Under the pieces are notes generated by a model, which saw only the letters and a program-made list of their open reading frames with translations, made no database searches and was not told the origin of the DNA. This document shows, piece by piece, positions 53,929 through 62,984 of a stretch of DNA of 64,000 nt. The position numbers were made by a program, and so were the translations under genes. How positions within the stretch are numbered: the stretch's first letter is position 1; every line of letters starts with the position of its first letter. This DNA comes from Paragorgia papillata (taxonomy: Eukaryota > Cnidaria > Anthozoa > Scleralcyonacea > Coralliidae): NCBI GenBank assembly GCA_035771165.1, contig JAWNZC010000181.1, forward strand, positions 109,501 through 173,500, read 5' to 3'.

Positions 53929-54075
53929 GTAATACCATGACTTGAGGGAAATAAGCGATTATTAAATTTCCCGCAGACGAGGGAAGATTTGTGAAAGTCG
54001 GCCCGAGGACTTTTACCAATCTTCCCGAGGCAAAGGGGAAATTTAATCGCTAATTTCCCTCAAGTCATGTTATTA
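53929..54075. repeat. Hairpin of the apex class
   Basis: Arms AACATGACTTGAGGGAAAT-type (AATACCATGACTTGAGGGAA left, TTCCCTCAAGTCATGTTATT right) around TCGGCCCGAGG. A further palindrome (CTCATCAACATGCACGG) lies at 54150-54300. Confidence 0.6.
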
Positions 54076-54394
54076 GTTTGTAATATTATGATCGCCGAGG
54101 AAAACTTTGAGAATCTTACCGACAGGAAATTTACACAGCAGATCAGAGAAGTTGCATCTAATTTTTCCGTGCATGTTGATGAGGGAAAATATATGCAAGC
54201 GGGAAAGAAGACAAAGGATTTCTTTGTCTTCTAATTTTCCCTCATCAACATGCACGGGGAAATTAGAAGACAAAGGAAAAATTTCCCTCTTGCATGAGCA
54301 ATGAGGGAAATACGAGGTTTACATTCCCTCGGAGAACAAAAGAATCCAAGGCGATCATGGTATTACATAAGTTAATCGAACTTTCATCTCGATT

Positions 54395-54815
54395 TTCTCT
54401 TAAAATACCGCTTTGTTTGAGATGCTATATCAAACACTCAGAAGAGTGCTTCATCAGGATATACAAACACCTCGAAGTTTGTTCAAAAAGCTCGGATATC
54501 GCTTCATCATGGAGTCTTGAAACCCTGCGAGTTATCGCAACGAGCTGAGTGTGGTGGAAATACTGTGGAAACCGTGCGAGTAGTATCAGCGAGCAGCGAG
54601 TTGCTTCGTGCGAGGCCTGGAACTCGCAGCTCGTGCGAGTACTCGCACGCTTTTCACTGTATTTCCACCACACGCAGCTCGTTGCGATAACTCGCGGCTG
54701 ATGAAGCGATAGCCGAGTTTTTTTAACAAACTTCGAGGTGTTTGGCTATCCTGATGAACCACTCTTCTGAGTGTTTGATATCGCATCTCAAACAAAACGG
54801 CTATTTTAGAATATA
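54395..54815. mobile_element. Fold-back with degenerate hammerhead arms
   Basis: Arms 54405-54520 and 54690-54800 pair. On the plus strand the right arm has CTGATGA (54751-54757), a CACTC-TTCT-GAGTG hairpin and TTTGATA where GAAAC would be; the left arm has the same on the minus strand. Confidence 0.55.
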
Positions 54816-54989
54816 AAATGTGGGACTAATATTAAATCAAAGCGCATTCTCACATCACTAATTTAATAATCGTAGCCTATTAAACCTTACGTCGAAGGTT
54901 TATCAGCTCTATTCGCGTCCGTTTTGTATCGGGATACCACTCATTCTGTAAATAGTACATATTATATACAGCAATAGTACATATTATAT

Positions 54990-56548
54990 GTACGCCAATA
55001 TATATCAGCAATATATCAGCAATATATATCAGCAATATATATCAGCAACATATATCAGCAATATATATATCAGCAATATATATCAGCAACATATATCAGC
55101 AATATATATCAGCAATATATATCAGCAATATATCAACAATATATATCAGCAATATATATCAGCAACATATATCAGCAATATATATCAGCAATATATATCA
55201 GCAATATATATCAGCAATATATATCAGCAATATATATATCAGCAATATATATCAGCAACATATATCAGCAATATATATCAGCAATATATATCAGCAATAT
55301 ATCAACAATATATATCAGCAATATATATCAGCAATATATATCAGCAATATATATATCAGCAATATATATCAGCAATATATATCAGCAATATATCAACAAT
55401 ATATATCAGCAATATATATCAGCAATATATATCAGCAATATATATCAGCAATATATATATCAGCAATATATATCAGCAATATATATCAGCAATATATATC
55501 AACAATATATATCAGCAACATATATCAGCAATATATATCAGCAATATATCAACAATATATATCAGCAATATATATCAGCAACATATATCAGCAATATATA
55601 TCAGCAATATATATCAGCAATATATATCAGCAATATATATCAGCAATATATCAACAATATATATCAGCAATATATATCAGCAATATATATCAGCAATATA
55701 TATCAGCAATATATATCAGCAATATATATCAGCAATATATCAGCAATATATATCAGCAATATATCAACAATATATATCAGCAATATATATCAGCAATATA
55801 TATCAGCAATATATATCAGCAATATATATATCAGCAATATATATCAGCAATATATATCAGCAATATATATCAACAATATATATCAGCAACATATATCAGC
55901 AATATATATCAGCAATATATCAACAATATATATCAGCAATATATATCAGCAATATATATCAGCAATATATATCAGCAATATATATCAGCAATATATATCA
56001 GCAATATATATCAGCAATATATATCAGCAATATATATCAGCAATATATATCAGCAATATATCAGCAATATATATCAGCAATATATATCAGCAATATATAT
56101 CAGCAATATATATCAGCAATATATATCAGCAATATATATCAGCAATATATATCAGCAATATATCAGCAATATATATCAGCAATATATATCAGCAATATAT
56201 CAGCAATATATATCAGCAATATATATCAGCAATATATATCAGCAATATATATCAGCAATATATATCAGCAATATATCAGCAATATATATCAGCAATATAT
56301 ATCAGCAATATATATCAGCAATATATATCAGCAATATATCAGCAATATATATCAGCAATATATATCAGCAATATATATCAGCAATATATCAGCAATATAT
56401 ATCAGCAATATATATCAGCAATATATCAGCAATATATATCAGCAATATATCAACAATATATATCAGCAATATATATCAGCAATATATATCAGCAATATAT
56501 ATCAGCAATATATCAGCAATATATATCAGCAATATATCAGCAATATAC
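54990..56548 (+). repeat. AT-rich 11-15 bp microsatellite array
   Basis: CAGCAATATATAT-type units with length variants (11, 13, 15 bp) and rare CAACA or CAACAT changes. A long plus-strand frame through it is an artefact. Confidence 0.95.
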
Positions 56549-56652
56549 CGCTGGGACTTGACGCTTTAGAGATTGAATGAATATTTAATTGTATGGTAAT
56601 CTTACAGTAGACAGTATAATGGAACTCTAATTTGTGACTCGAATTATGATTT

Positions 56653-56690
56653 GAAGAAGGGGCAGTGCCCCGAAACTTACGTAATGTACA
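56653..56690 (+). ncRNA. Hammerhead-like relic
   Basis: TTGAAGA (expected CTGAAGA), a perfect GGGGC-AGT-GCCCC stem II, GAAAC, TTAC and a GTA triplet follow in order. The C3 change and an absent stem I argue against activity. It sits between the AT-rich array and a (TA)n tract. Confidence 0.35.
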
Positions 56691-56710
56691 AGAAATAAAG
56701 TTATCTTTTG

Positions 56711-56737
<27 letters not shown>

Positions 56738-56741
<4 letters not shown>

Positions 56742-56848
56742 GTACTATTTACAGAATGAGTGGCCGTTCTGTATCGGGGTATACAGACACGAGGCGAAGC
56801 CGAGTGCCTGTATCCCGATACAGAACGGACACGAATTCTGTAAATGAC
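56738..56848. repeat. Hairpin with GAGGCGAAGCCGAG apex
   Basis: Arms ATTTACAGAATGAGTG..CCGTTCTGTATCGGG and complement are almost perfect. Preceded by a (TA)n tract. Confidence 0.75.
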
Positions 56849-56888
56849 TTCTAAAACGTCTATTAAGTTAGCTAAAACTACATCATGT

Positions 56889-57386
56889 TAAAGGGCATAT
56901 GACTCGAAAATTAAGTTTGTCTTATTGAAAAGAACATTTAAAATGATAAAATAACATCTTTTGCAGTTTTTGGTTTCCTTGCTTCGTTTTTGAGATATTC
57001 CAGCTTGTTTGATATGCAAATGACACAACTTTTTACGTCACATGTGCATAATAACTTATCGGAAAAGGTTACATATCTTTGCTATTATGAAAACATGGGC
57101 TCAAGTCAAAGGAAGCATGTGCGTGTTTCTACCCACAACACCAAACATGTAGAATTCCAAGTGATTTCGTTTCACAATAGCAAAGATATGTAAGCTTCTC
57201 TCGGTAACTCATAATACTCATTATGCACGGGTGACGTAAAAAGTTGTGTCATTTGCATATCAAAGAAACTGGAATGTCTCAAAAACGAAGCAAGGAAACC
57301 AAAAACTGCAAAAGATGTTATTTTATCATTTTAAATGTTCTTTTCAATAAGACAAACTTAATTTTCGAGTCACATGCCCTTTAAGA
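56889..57386. mobile_element. Palindromic MITE (TTAA family), copy 4
   Basis: TTAAAGGGCATATGACTCGA at left, CGAGTCACATGCCCTTTAA at right. Inserted in the right arm of the larger inverted repeat next to GAGCTGATAAACC. Confidence 0.8.
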
Positions 57387-57779
57387 GCTGATAAACCTTC
57401 GAGGTAAGGTTTAATAGGCTACGATTATTAAATTAGTGATGTGAGCATGCGCTTTGATTTAGTATTAGTCCCACATTTTATATTCTAAGTGACGTGGCAT
57501 AAATAGCCGTTCTGATCATCATTTGTTATTCAACAAATGTTGTTGTTGAACAAATGTTTGCATATTCATCTTGTATGAGGACGCTACCAGCGTACCTCAC
57601 TCGAGATAGTATTGATATCAGTGTCTGTAAATCTGATACAGAACTGATGTTTTATTAAACAGTTCTGTATCACATTTACAGGCACTGATACCAGTTCTGT
57701 ATCGGGGTAAACAGACATTGATTAAACGTTAATTTCTTTTGAATTTTCCTCATGAATTATTAATGAGTTTTAGAAATAT

Positions 57780-57905
57780 ATATATATAATGAAATAAAAG
57801 TAGCGTGCTGCGTAGGCAGTGTTGAAACAACAATCGAAATATAGTAAGGTTAGATATACTGCCGAAACAGAGAACGTAGGAGTCTAACGTTTCGAGCGAA
57901 GGAAT
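57780..57905 (-). repeat. Fragment of the 11.5 kb hammerhead-like family
   Basis: Shares TAGCGTGCTGCGTAGGCAGT, ATATAGTAAGGTTAGATATA and CTGCCGAAACAGAGAACGTA with 11530-11730. On the minus strand it reads CCTTCGCTCGAAACGTTAGACTCC, shortened here to TTCGCTCGAAACGTTAGACT, so GAAA is intact, but the CTGANGA half is cut off. Confidence 0.6.
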
Positions 57906-58355
57906 TATAAAGAGTGTTCAGAAATCCCCTTACTCTGTTACTCAGTAAGACGCTTACCCGAGAGCCTAAATATCGAGCTGGCGCTTACAAGAGACATGCC
58001 TGCATGGTATATCAATATTTTATACTAGTAACGCTTTGGAATCCAGTTTATTTTACTTTAGATACAGAACGTAAATTACTTACCGTTGACTAAAGAAATT
58101 TAAGATAATCTGTGGACCACTGAAACTGCATACACTGATTGTATTTCTATAATATGGTCAAGCAAACACCTACATGCAATGATAAAATTTAAAAAAAAAA
58201 CGTGCTGAGTACGCGGCATTTGTCGTTTTGTCAAAACTACTGCTTTTCTACATGTATACGTACAACACATCATTTAAACTATACATCTCAAATGAAAATG
58301 CTACCACTTAGGAAGTACATATGACTATGAATTTACAACCTTTAGCTCTCCATCT

Positions 58356-58432
58356 GAGCCTCAGTGACTCAATGGTTAGAGCGTCTAACTAGTCATTAGA
58401 AGTTGAAGGTTTGAACCCTGTCTGGGGTCTCA
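58356..58432 (+). repeat. tRNA-Thr(AGT)-like SINE head
   Basis: GAGCCTC / GGGTCTC acceptor pairs 6 of 7 with one wobble; anticodon stem TCTAA/TTAGA with loop CTAGTCA; B-box GGTTTGAACCC. It is followed by TTTTCTGAGTATTTGAGCTT, the SINE body also seen at 12575. More intact than the 37 kb copies, but stems are still weak, so a SINE is preferred over a gene. Confidence 0.55.
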
Positions 58433-58649
58433 GAAATATTTTCTGAGTATTTGAGCTTGACGAACGCCAAACATCTGTTACACTACACCAAGGTCGCAAA
58501 CGTAGCACATGCACTACATGTATACGTACAACTTATAATATCTAATATTTTGAAGCACATCTCATTCTCATATACACAAAGTATAAAAGCACTTATGATG
58601 AATTTGCAACCTTAGCTTTCTATCCAAATCTCACAAGACCTTATGATAG

Positions 58650-59117
58650 ACCTTAGGCCTGCGCTAAACGTCGCACAATAGACGAATTGAATTCGAATTA
58701 ACTTCGTCGGTAATGCGACGTAAATGCGACGTCGAGTTAAACGTCGAATTTCAGTCGAATTTATTTGGTTTTACTTGGACTTCTGGATCCTGAAAACGAC
58801 TTGTTGAACACATGGCGCCAAATTTTCACAGACAGAAGAGAAACATTTAATTCGACGCGACGATAATTCGTCGTGCAACTCGAACACGCATTATCGTCGC
58901 ACTATCCGTCGGACTCAGACGAATTTAATTGCCGAGACGAATTTAATTTGTGTGTCGAATTTAATCGAGTTATACGTCGCAGTTTCGTCGGATAGAATTC
59001 AAACAATTAAATTCGTCTGAGTCCGACGGATAGTGCGACGATAATGCGTGTTCGAGTTGCACGACGAATTATCGTCGCGTCGAATTAAATGTTTCTCTTC
59101 TGTCTGTGAAAATTTGA
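58650..59117. mobile_element. CGTCG-word palindrome
   Basis: Arms 58826-58935 and about 59005-59117 pair nearly perfectly (AGAAGAGAAACATTTAATTC and complement, TTCGTCGTGCAACTCGAACA and complement). Interior and left part consist of TCGTCG/CGACG and AATTCGA words. Confidence 0.75.
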
Positions 59118-59159
59118 AAATATAAAAACAATTAAATATATATATATATATATATATAA

Positions 59160-59453
59160 GAAACTGAATGTTTCTTACTTAAAACATCGTTGTTGCTACT
59201 CTGAGTTTCACGCTGAGTTTCTTCTTTGCGCGGCTAACACTTCCTGCGAAAAATCTTCGTTGGTGGCGGCATTTTGAGAAAACTTCTGATCTTTTGTTAG
59301 ATGCATGGCTTTCAAGATGCAGAGCTTTTCTTCAAGGCAAAGATTGCATCGCTTAATCTAACTGAATCTTTCACAGTTGCCTGATGATCGCCTAACCGCG
59401 TGAAACTCAGAGTAGCAACAACGATGTTTTAAATAAGAAACATTCAGTTAAAT
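59160..59453. mobile_element. Fold-back carrying a hammerhead ribozyme
   Basis: Ends ACTGAATGTTTCTTACTTAA (59163) and AATAAGAAACATTCAGTT pair; GTTGCTACTCTGAGTTTCAC pairs with its complement near 59400-59420. Only the right arm has a full hammerhead. A (TA)n tract precedes it. Confidence 0.65.
59376..59419 (+). ncRNA. Hammerhead ribozyme candidate, type I
   Basis: GTTGC (59376-59380) pairs perfectly with GCAAC (59415-59419) as stem I. Between them come CTGATGA (59381-59387), stem II CGC-CTAACC-GCG with a U.U pair at its base, GAAAC (59402-59406), a TCAGA loop and the cleavage triplet GTA (59412-59414). Stem III is 2 bp. All conserved core bases are in place. Confidence 0.6.
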
Positions 59454-59959
59454 CCACTCTGCCTATTTATATATCGAGCACTAACATTATATTTACTTGG
59501 TATATTTACTTGGTATATGTATATATATATATATAAAAATGACGAACACAGAACTATACCTTCAGCCAATGAATCGTTTACTTGATGTCTTGGGGCTTTG
59601 TGTTCGTGACTGAAATATGTTGATCTAAAATACAACAAGAGAATAGGGATGGTCTTGTAAGTGAGCAAATGATACTTGAACTTGAAGAAGTCTTCTGAAA
59701 TAAATTGATTGGTTCGAACCTGACATAACGGAAATAACTTTAAAGCCTTTTTCGACCACTCCTAGTTATATTGTCTTAGCAAATTTCTGTTTGTGTCTCT
59801 TAAAATAATCATTATACTGTCTTTGAATTGGTAATTGAAATATTTTTCGTTAAAAAGTGAGCAAATCTTAACTGCTTAATCTATCACGTTCCTTTATATT
59901 CAGTAAGTTAATAGACATATAGAAATTGACATGCAAGGTTAAGATTTATAATAGAACGA

Positions 59960-60534
59960 AAGCGATTACTGTATTTGTCACTTGTGCGCTCCCAACTAAG
60001 TTACTCCAGTGAGGTCTGGGCTCCTCAGTCATGTATTACTGATCTAAAATTATTAGAGGGTGTGCAGAGCGTGCCACACGTTTTATTCTTAATTGTAATA
60101 GCGATCCTAACGTCCAACCCAACTATAAGTCACGCTTAATTTCCTTGAGTCTACTCCCTATTTCTTACTGGCTAGAATGCCGTGACCTATGTTTTGTTTA
60201 TAAATATTTAAACGGTTCATACAATATACAGCTTAGCCAATATGTTTGTATCTCTAGTGGCCGTACCAGAAGCTCTGCTTGTAATCTAAATCTTCGTCCA
60301 GTTCACCGTCTTCGTACATCACTGTTCAGAGACTCTTTCTTTAATCGTATTGTTCAACTTTGGAATAATTTACAACTTGTAATTCGTGAGTCAGCTACTT
60401 TCGCCTCCTTTGAATCTCAATTGTATAAACTCTATCACAATAAGTTAAACACTATCTTTGACACAGACAGAGTAAGCACGTGGAAGACAGTATGTCCTAA
60501 TTGTAGGACTATTGACAGACCTTTTTGCTGCTGA
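59960..60534 (+). mobile_element. LINE 3' end (reverse transcriptase C-terminus)
   Basis: Reads QLSYSSEVWAPQ..DLKLLEGVQ, then after a one-base loss RATRFILNCN and onward to SLFRDSFFNRIVQLWNNLQL before TGA at 60532. The LE.VQ.RATR and NRIV.LWN.LP blocks are typical of the RT tail of CR1/Jockey-like non-LTR elements. A 3' UTR probably continues to about 60900 (TTTCATTAAAGCTTC). Truncated at the 5' end and frameshifted. Confidence 0.75.
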
Positions 60535-61002
60535 GATTTTTAGGCAAGACGCAGGAATAGCAGGATGCGTCGTTTTCAGTACTTGACGTCGGGATCAGCC
60601 CTTTATTACTTTCATTATCCGTCTATTTCAAACTAAATCGTTTTGATTTCGGTGGTAGGGGACTGAGTTCGGCGTCAGGTGCGGATAATGGCGCATTCTG
60701 TATAGTAGTAAATAGCGGACCATTATGTGTATTGTCTTGAATTTATTGATTTATGTACGGGGTTTGCCTAGTTGGGACCTCGTGTCCGTTCGCTAGCCCC
60801 TTATCATCAAACTCATCTTTTACTGTTTGTAATGTATTGTGATCTGTTGTTATTATTGCATAGTACTGTATTACTTAGTGAGTTTCATTAAAGCTTCTTT
60901 TAACAATGCGATTAGCGACCGCGTTTCCTGAGCCAGTGCTTGTTTGGCTTCGAATCAAGATCTTTCTGAAATCTGAGTAGCCTTTTAACTAATGTTTCAA
61001 GT

Positions 61003-61113
61003 TGTTAAACATCTACTTGTTTAATAATGTATCTCATGCTTTACAGGCATGAATATATACTAGTATTATGAATATATTAACATAAATGAATTATAATATC
61101 TAACCTATTAACA
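61003..61113 (-). repeat. 3' LTR
   Basis: Identical over all 111 bases to 62870-62980. Confidence 0.95.
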
Positions 61114-61315
61114 TCTTTCTCTTTTTAATGACAAAACCCAAAAAAAAAAGTAACTAATAAAAATAACTTAGTAGCAGCAAAGTCAATAAGAGTTTGTTTT
61201 GTTTTTTTCTTCTTCTAAAATAAATAAACATAACTAAACTATGTCATCCATGTAGTCCTGCTGGCCTGTTCATTGAATACAAAATTGTCTTATAAATAAC
61301 AACTAAACTATATAA

Positions 61316-62833
61316 CTAAAGAACGTAGTCCTGGTATCTGGCTGGCATTGCTCTGATTCTTGTTGAACGACGGAGCGGCTGGTCTGCTTCAGTTGAGGTC
61401 CGAGATTCGTTTGGTCCTTCTGTTGCCATTGGTTGGGTGATCGGGCTTGACGGTTCATCATCTGGCAGCGATATAATTTCCCATTCTTCCTCCTTTGTTT
61501 CATAATTATCTTCTGGTTCCACCTTTGCCTTTCTAATTTGTTTATGGTTTTCAACGGAATGCACCTCATCTGCATGAATCTTTAAATATTCAAGGATTTG
61601 GGCATCACGACCACATAGCAAAGGAGGCTTTCCCTGAGGGACATCAACAACCAGAAAATCGATTAAGTGCAATTTACCTTTCCTATCGCAGCAGAGAGTT
61701 ACACGTCCAATTGGCTTTATTGTTTGGCTTCCATACGTCTGTATCACGGCTTTGGTTTTCAATATCTTGCTTCTTGGGAATAGCTTGTTTAACATTACCA
61801 TGGGAATTGTATTGCAAGTTGAAGCCGAATCAATTTGCGCTCTCACAGTCTTTGTTTGATCTTTATCGACGAGGTTTAAATGTGCGAAGAATTTCTTACT
61901 ATGTTCAGCCCCAGATTTGGTCGTATTTGTTTTATGATTGATTGCAAATAGATCTTCTTCTTCTGAATCCTGCTGGACTTGATGTGATTGCTGTTGTTTT
62001 TCTCTGTTTGACCGGTTACTTTTGCAGGCTCTCGCAAAGTGTCCGATATTGCCACATTTATTGCACCGTTTCTTGTATGCTGGGCAATATTGTTGTCTCG
62101 GTTGTCGATGTCGGCCATCGCACCACAAACATGGTTCTGTCGCTTGTCCACTGACTCGATCTGTTGGTCTTTGCCGGAAATTGCCGGGTTTGTTGCTGTA
62201 GTTAACTTGCTCTTGTTCCTGCGTTCCTCTCGCGGTTTTCATGATTTTGTTTGTAAGCGTTGTCGATTCATGTGCCTTGGCTATTTCTACAACTTCTCTC
62301 AGAGTTACTTTCTCCTGTGTGCCGACTTTATGTCTGTGTCCCTTGCCAATAAGTTTCACTCGTAGGGGTTCTGAAATGAGTCCTGCTATGAACTGATCTC
62401 TCATGAGCTCGTCTTGAAAGTTTTCGTATTCACACTGAGCACCCTGGTTTCGTATCTTAGATTCCCAAGCACCAATTGACTCGTTCTCTTCTTGAAGAAG
62501 ACGAAGAAATTTCTGTCGCTCCCCTGATACTCCGATGCTTGCCCCATAATATTCCTTTAGGGCTTGAATGACCCGATGAGGTTTCTTTTGATCAGCCTCG
62601 CTAAGACCTAAACTGAATTTATAAACTGTTCTTGCTGCCGGCGTAAGAGATGCTCGTAAACATGCCATTGCTTTCTCTGGTTTAATCCATCTCTCCTCTT
62701 CGGTCTCCTTTGACATATCAAACCAATTGTTCAATATACAATAATCAGTCAAATCCTCAACATAAACTTCCATATCATGCTTCTCATCCCCCGTGGCTTT
62801 TAGTATTGGAAAGGGTAGATTTATTGAGGCCAT
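61316..62833 (-). CDS. Gag-protease polyprotein of the LTR element
   Basis: 505 codons from ATG at 62833, 36 bp past the 5' LTR. Residues 1-200 resemble a Ty3/Gypsy-type capsid (LRLLQEENESIGAWESKIRN; MRDQFIAGL). A first Cys-rich stretch (C235-C250) precedes a CCHC zinc knuckle CNKCGNIGHFARAC (257-270), which binds RNA. Residues 316-420 look like a retropepsin: AQIDSASTCNTIP (the usual D-S/T-G is D-S-A here), then DFLVVDVPQGKPPLLCGRDA. The C-terminus RRSTRIRAMPARYQDYV (488-504) is a tail normally found at the end of Gypsy Pol, so the RT-to-integrase part was apparently deleted in frame. The open frame is intact. Confidence 0.85.
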   Translation of the reverse strand: MASINLPFPILKATGDEKHDMEVYVEDLTDYCILNNWFDMSKETEEERWIKPEKAMACLRASLTPAARTVYKFSLGLSEADQKKPHRVIQALKEYYGASIGVSGERQKFLRLLQEENESIGAWESKIRNQGAQCEYENFQDELMRDQFIAGLISEPLRVKLIGKGHRHKVGTQEKVTLREVVEIAKAHESTTLTNKIMKTARGTQEQEQVNYSNKPGNFRQRPTDRVSGQATEPCLWCDGRHRQPRQQYCPAYKKRCNKCGNIGHFARACKSNRSNREKQQQSHQVQQDSEEEDLFAINHKTNTTKSGAEHSKKFFAHLNLVDKDQTKTVRAQIDSASTCNTIPMVMLNKLFPRSKILKTKAVIQTYGSQTIKPIGRVTLCCDRKGKLHLIDFLVVDVPQGKPPLLCGRDAQILEYLKIHADEVHSVENHKQIRKAKVEPEDNYETKEEEWEIISLPDDEPSSPITQPMATEGPNESRTSTEADQPLRRSTRIRAMPARYQDYVL

Positions 62834-62869
62834 GTTTTCATCGAAGAGAAAATCCCACCGCTGCCACCA

Positions 62870-62980
62870 TGTTAAACATCTACTTGTTTAATAATGTATC
62901 TCATGCTTTACAGGCATGAATATATACTAGTATTATGAATATATTAACATAAATGAATTATAATATCTAACCTATTAACA
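62870..62980 (-). repeat. 5' LTR
   Basis: Identical to 61003-61113. In minus orientation it is the promoter-bearing LTR; no clear TATA assignment was made. Confidence 0.95.
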
Positions 62981-62984
62981 AAGT

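Larger units (their letters stand above)
54815..57490. repeat. Large inverted arms around the AT-rich array
   Basis: Left arm 54815-54960 (AAAATGTGGGACTAATATTA, ATTTAATAATCGTAGCCTAT, GGTTTATCAGCTCT) pairs with 57387-57490, and TATCGGGATACCACTCATTC with 56755-56790. The right arm is interrupted by the MITE at 56889-57386. Confidence 0.7.
61003..62980 (-). mobile_element. Complete non-autonomous LTR retrotransposon
   Basis: Identical 111 bp LTRs (61003-61113 and 62870-62980), each TGTTAA...TTAACA, are flanked by the 4 bp duplication AAGT (60999-61002 and 62981-62984). In the minus orientation a primer-binding site TGGTGGCAGCGGTGGGA starts immediately after the 5' LTR (62869 downward) and a purine tract AAAAAGAGAAAGA (61126-61114) ends at the 3' LTR. 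One ORF fills the interior. No RT, RNase H or integrase is present, so it must use enzymes in trans. Confidence 0.92.

Noticed and set aside
54988..56580. 530-codon plus ORF rich in I, Y, Q, S, N
   Set aside because: Entirely an AT-rich microsatellite; unit-length changes of 11-15 bp keep the frame open by composition.
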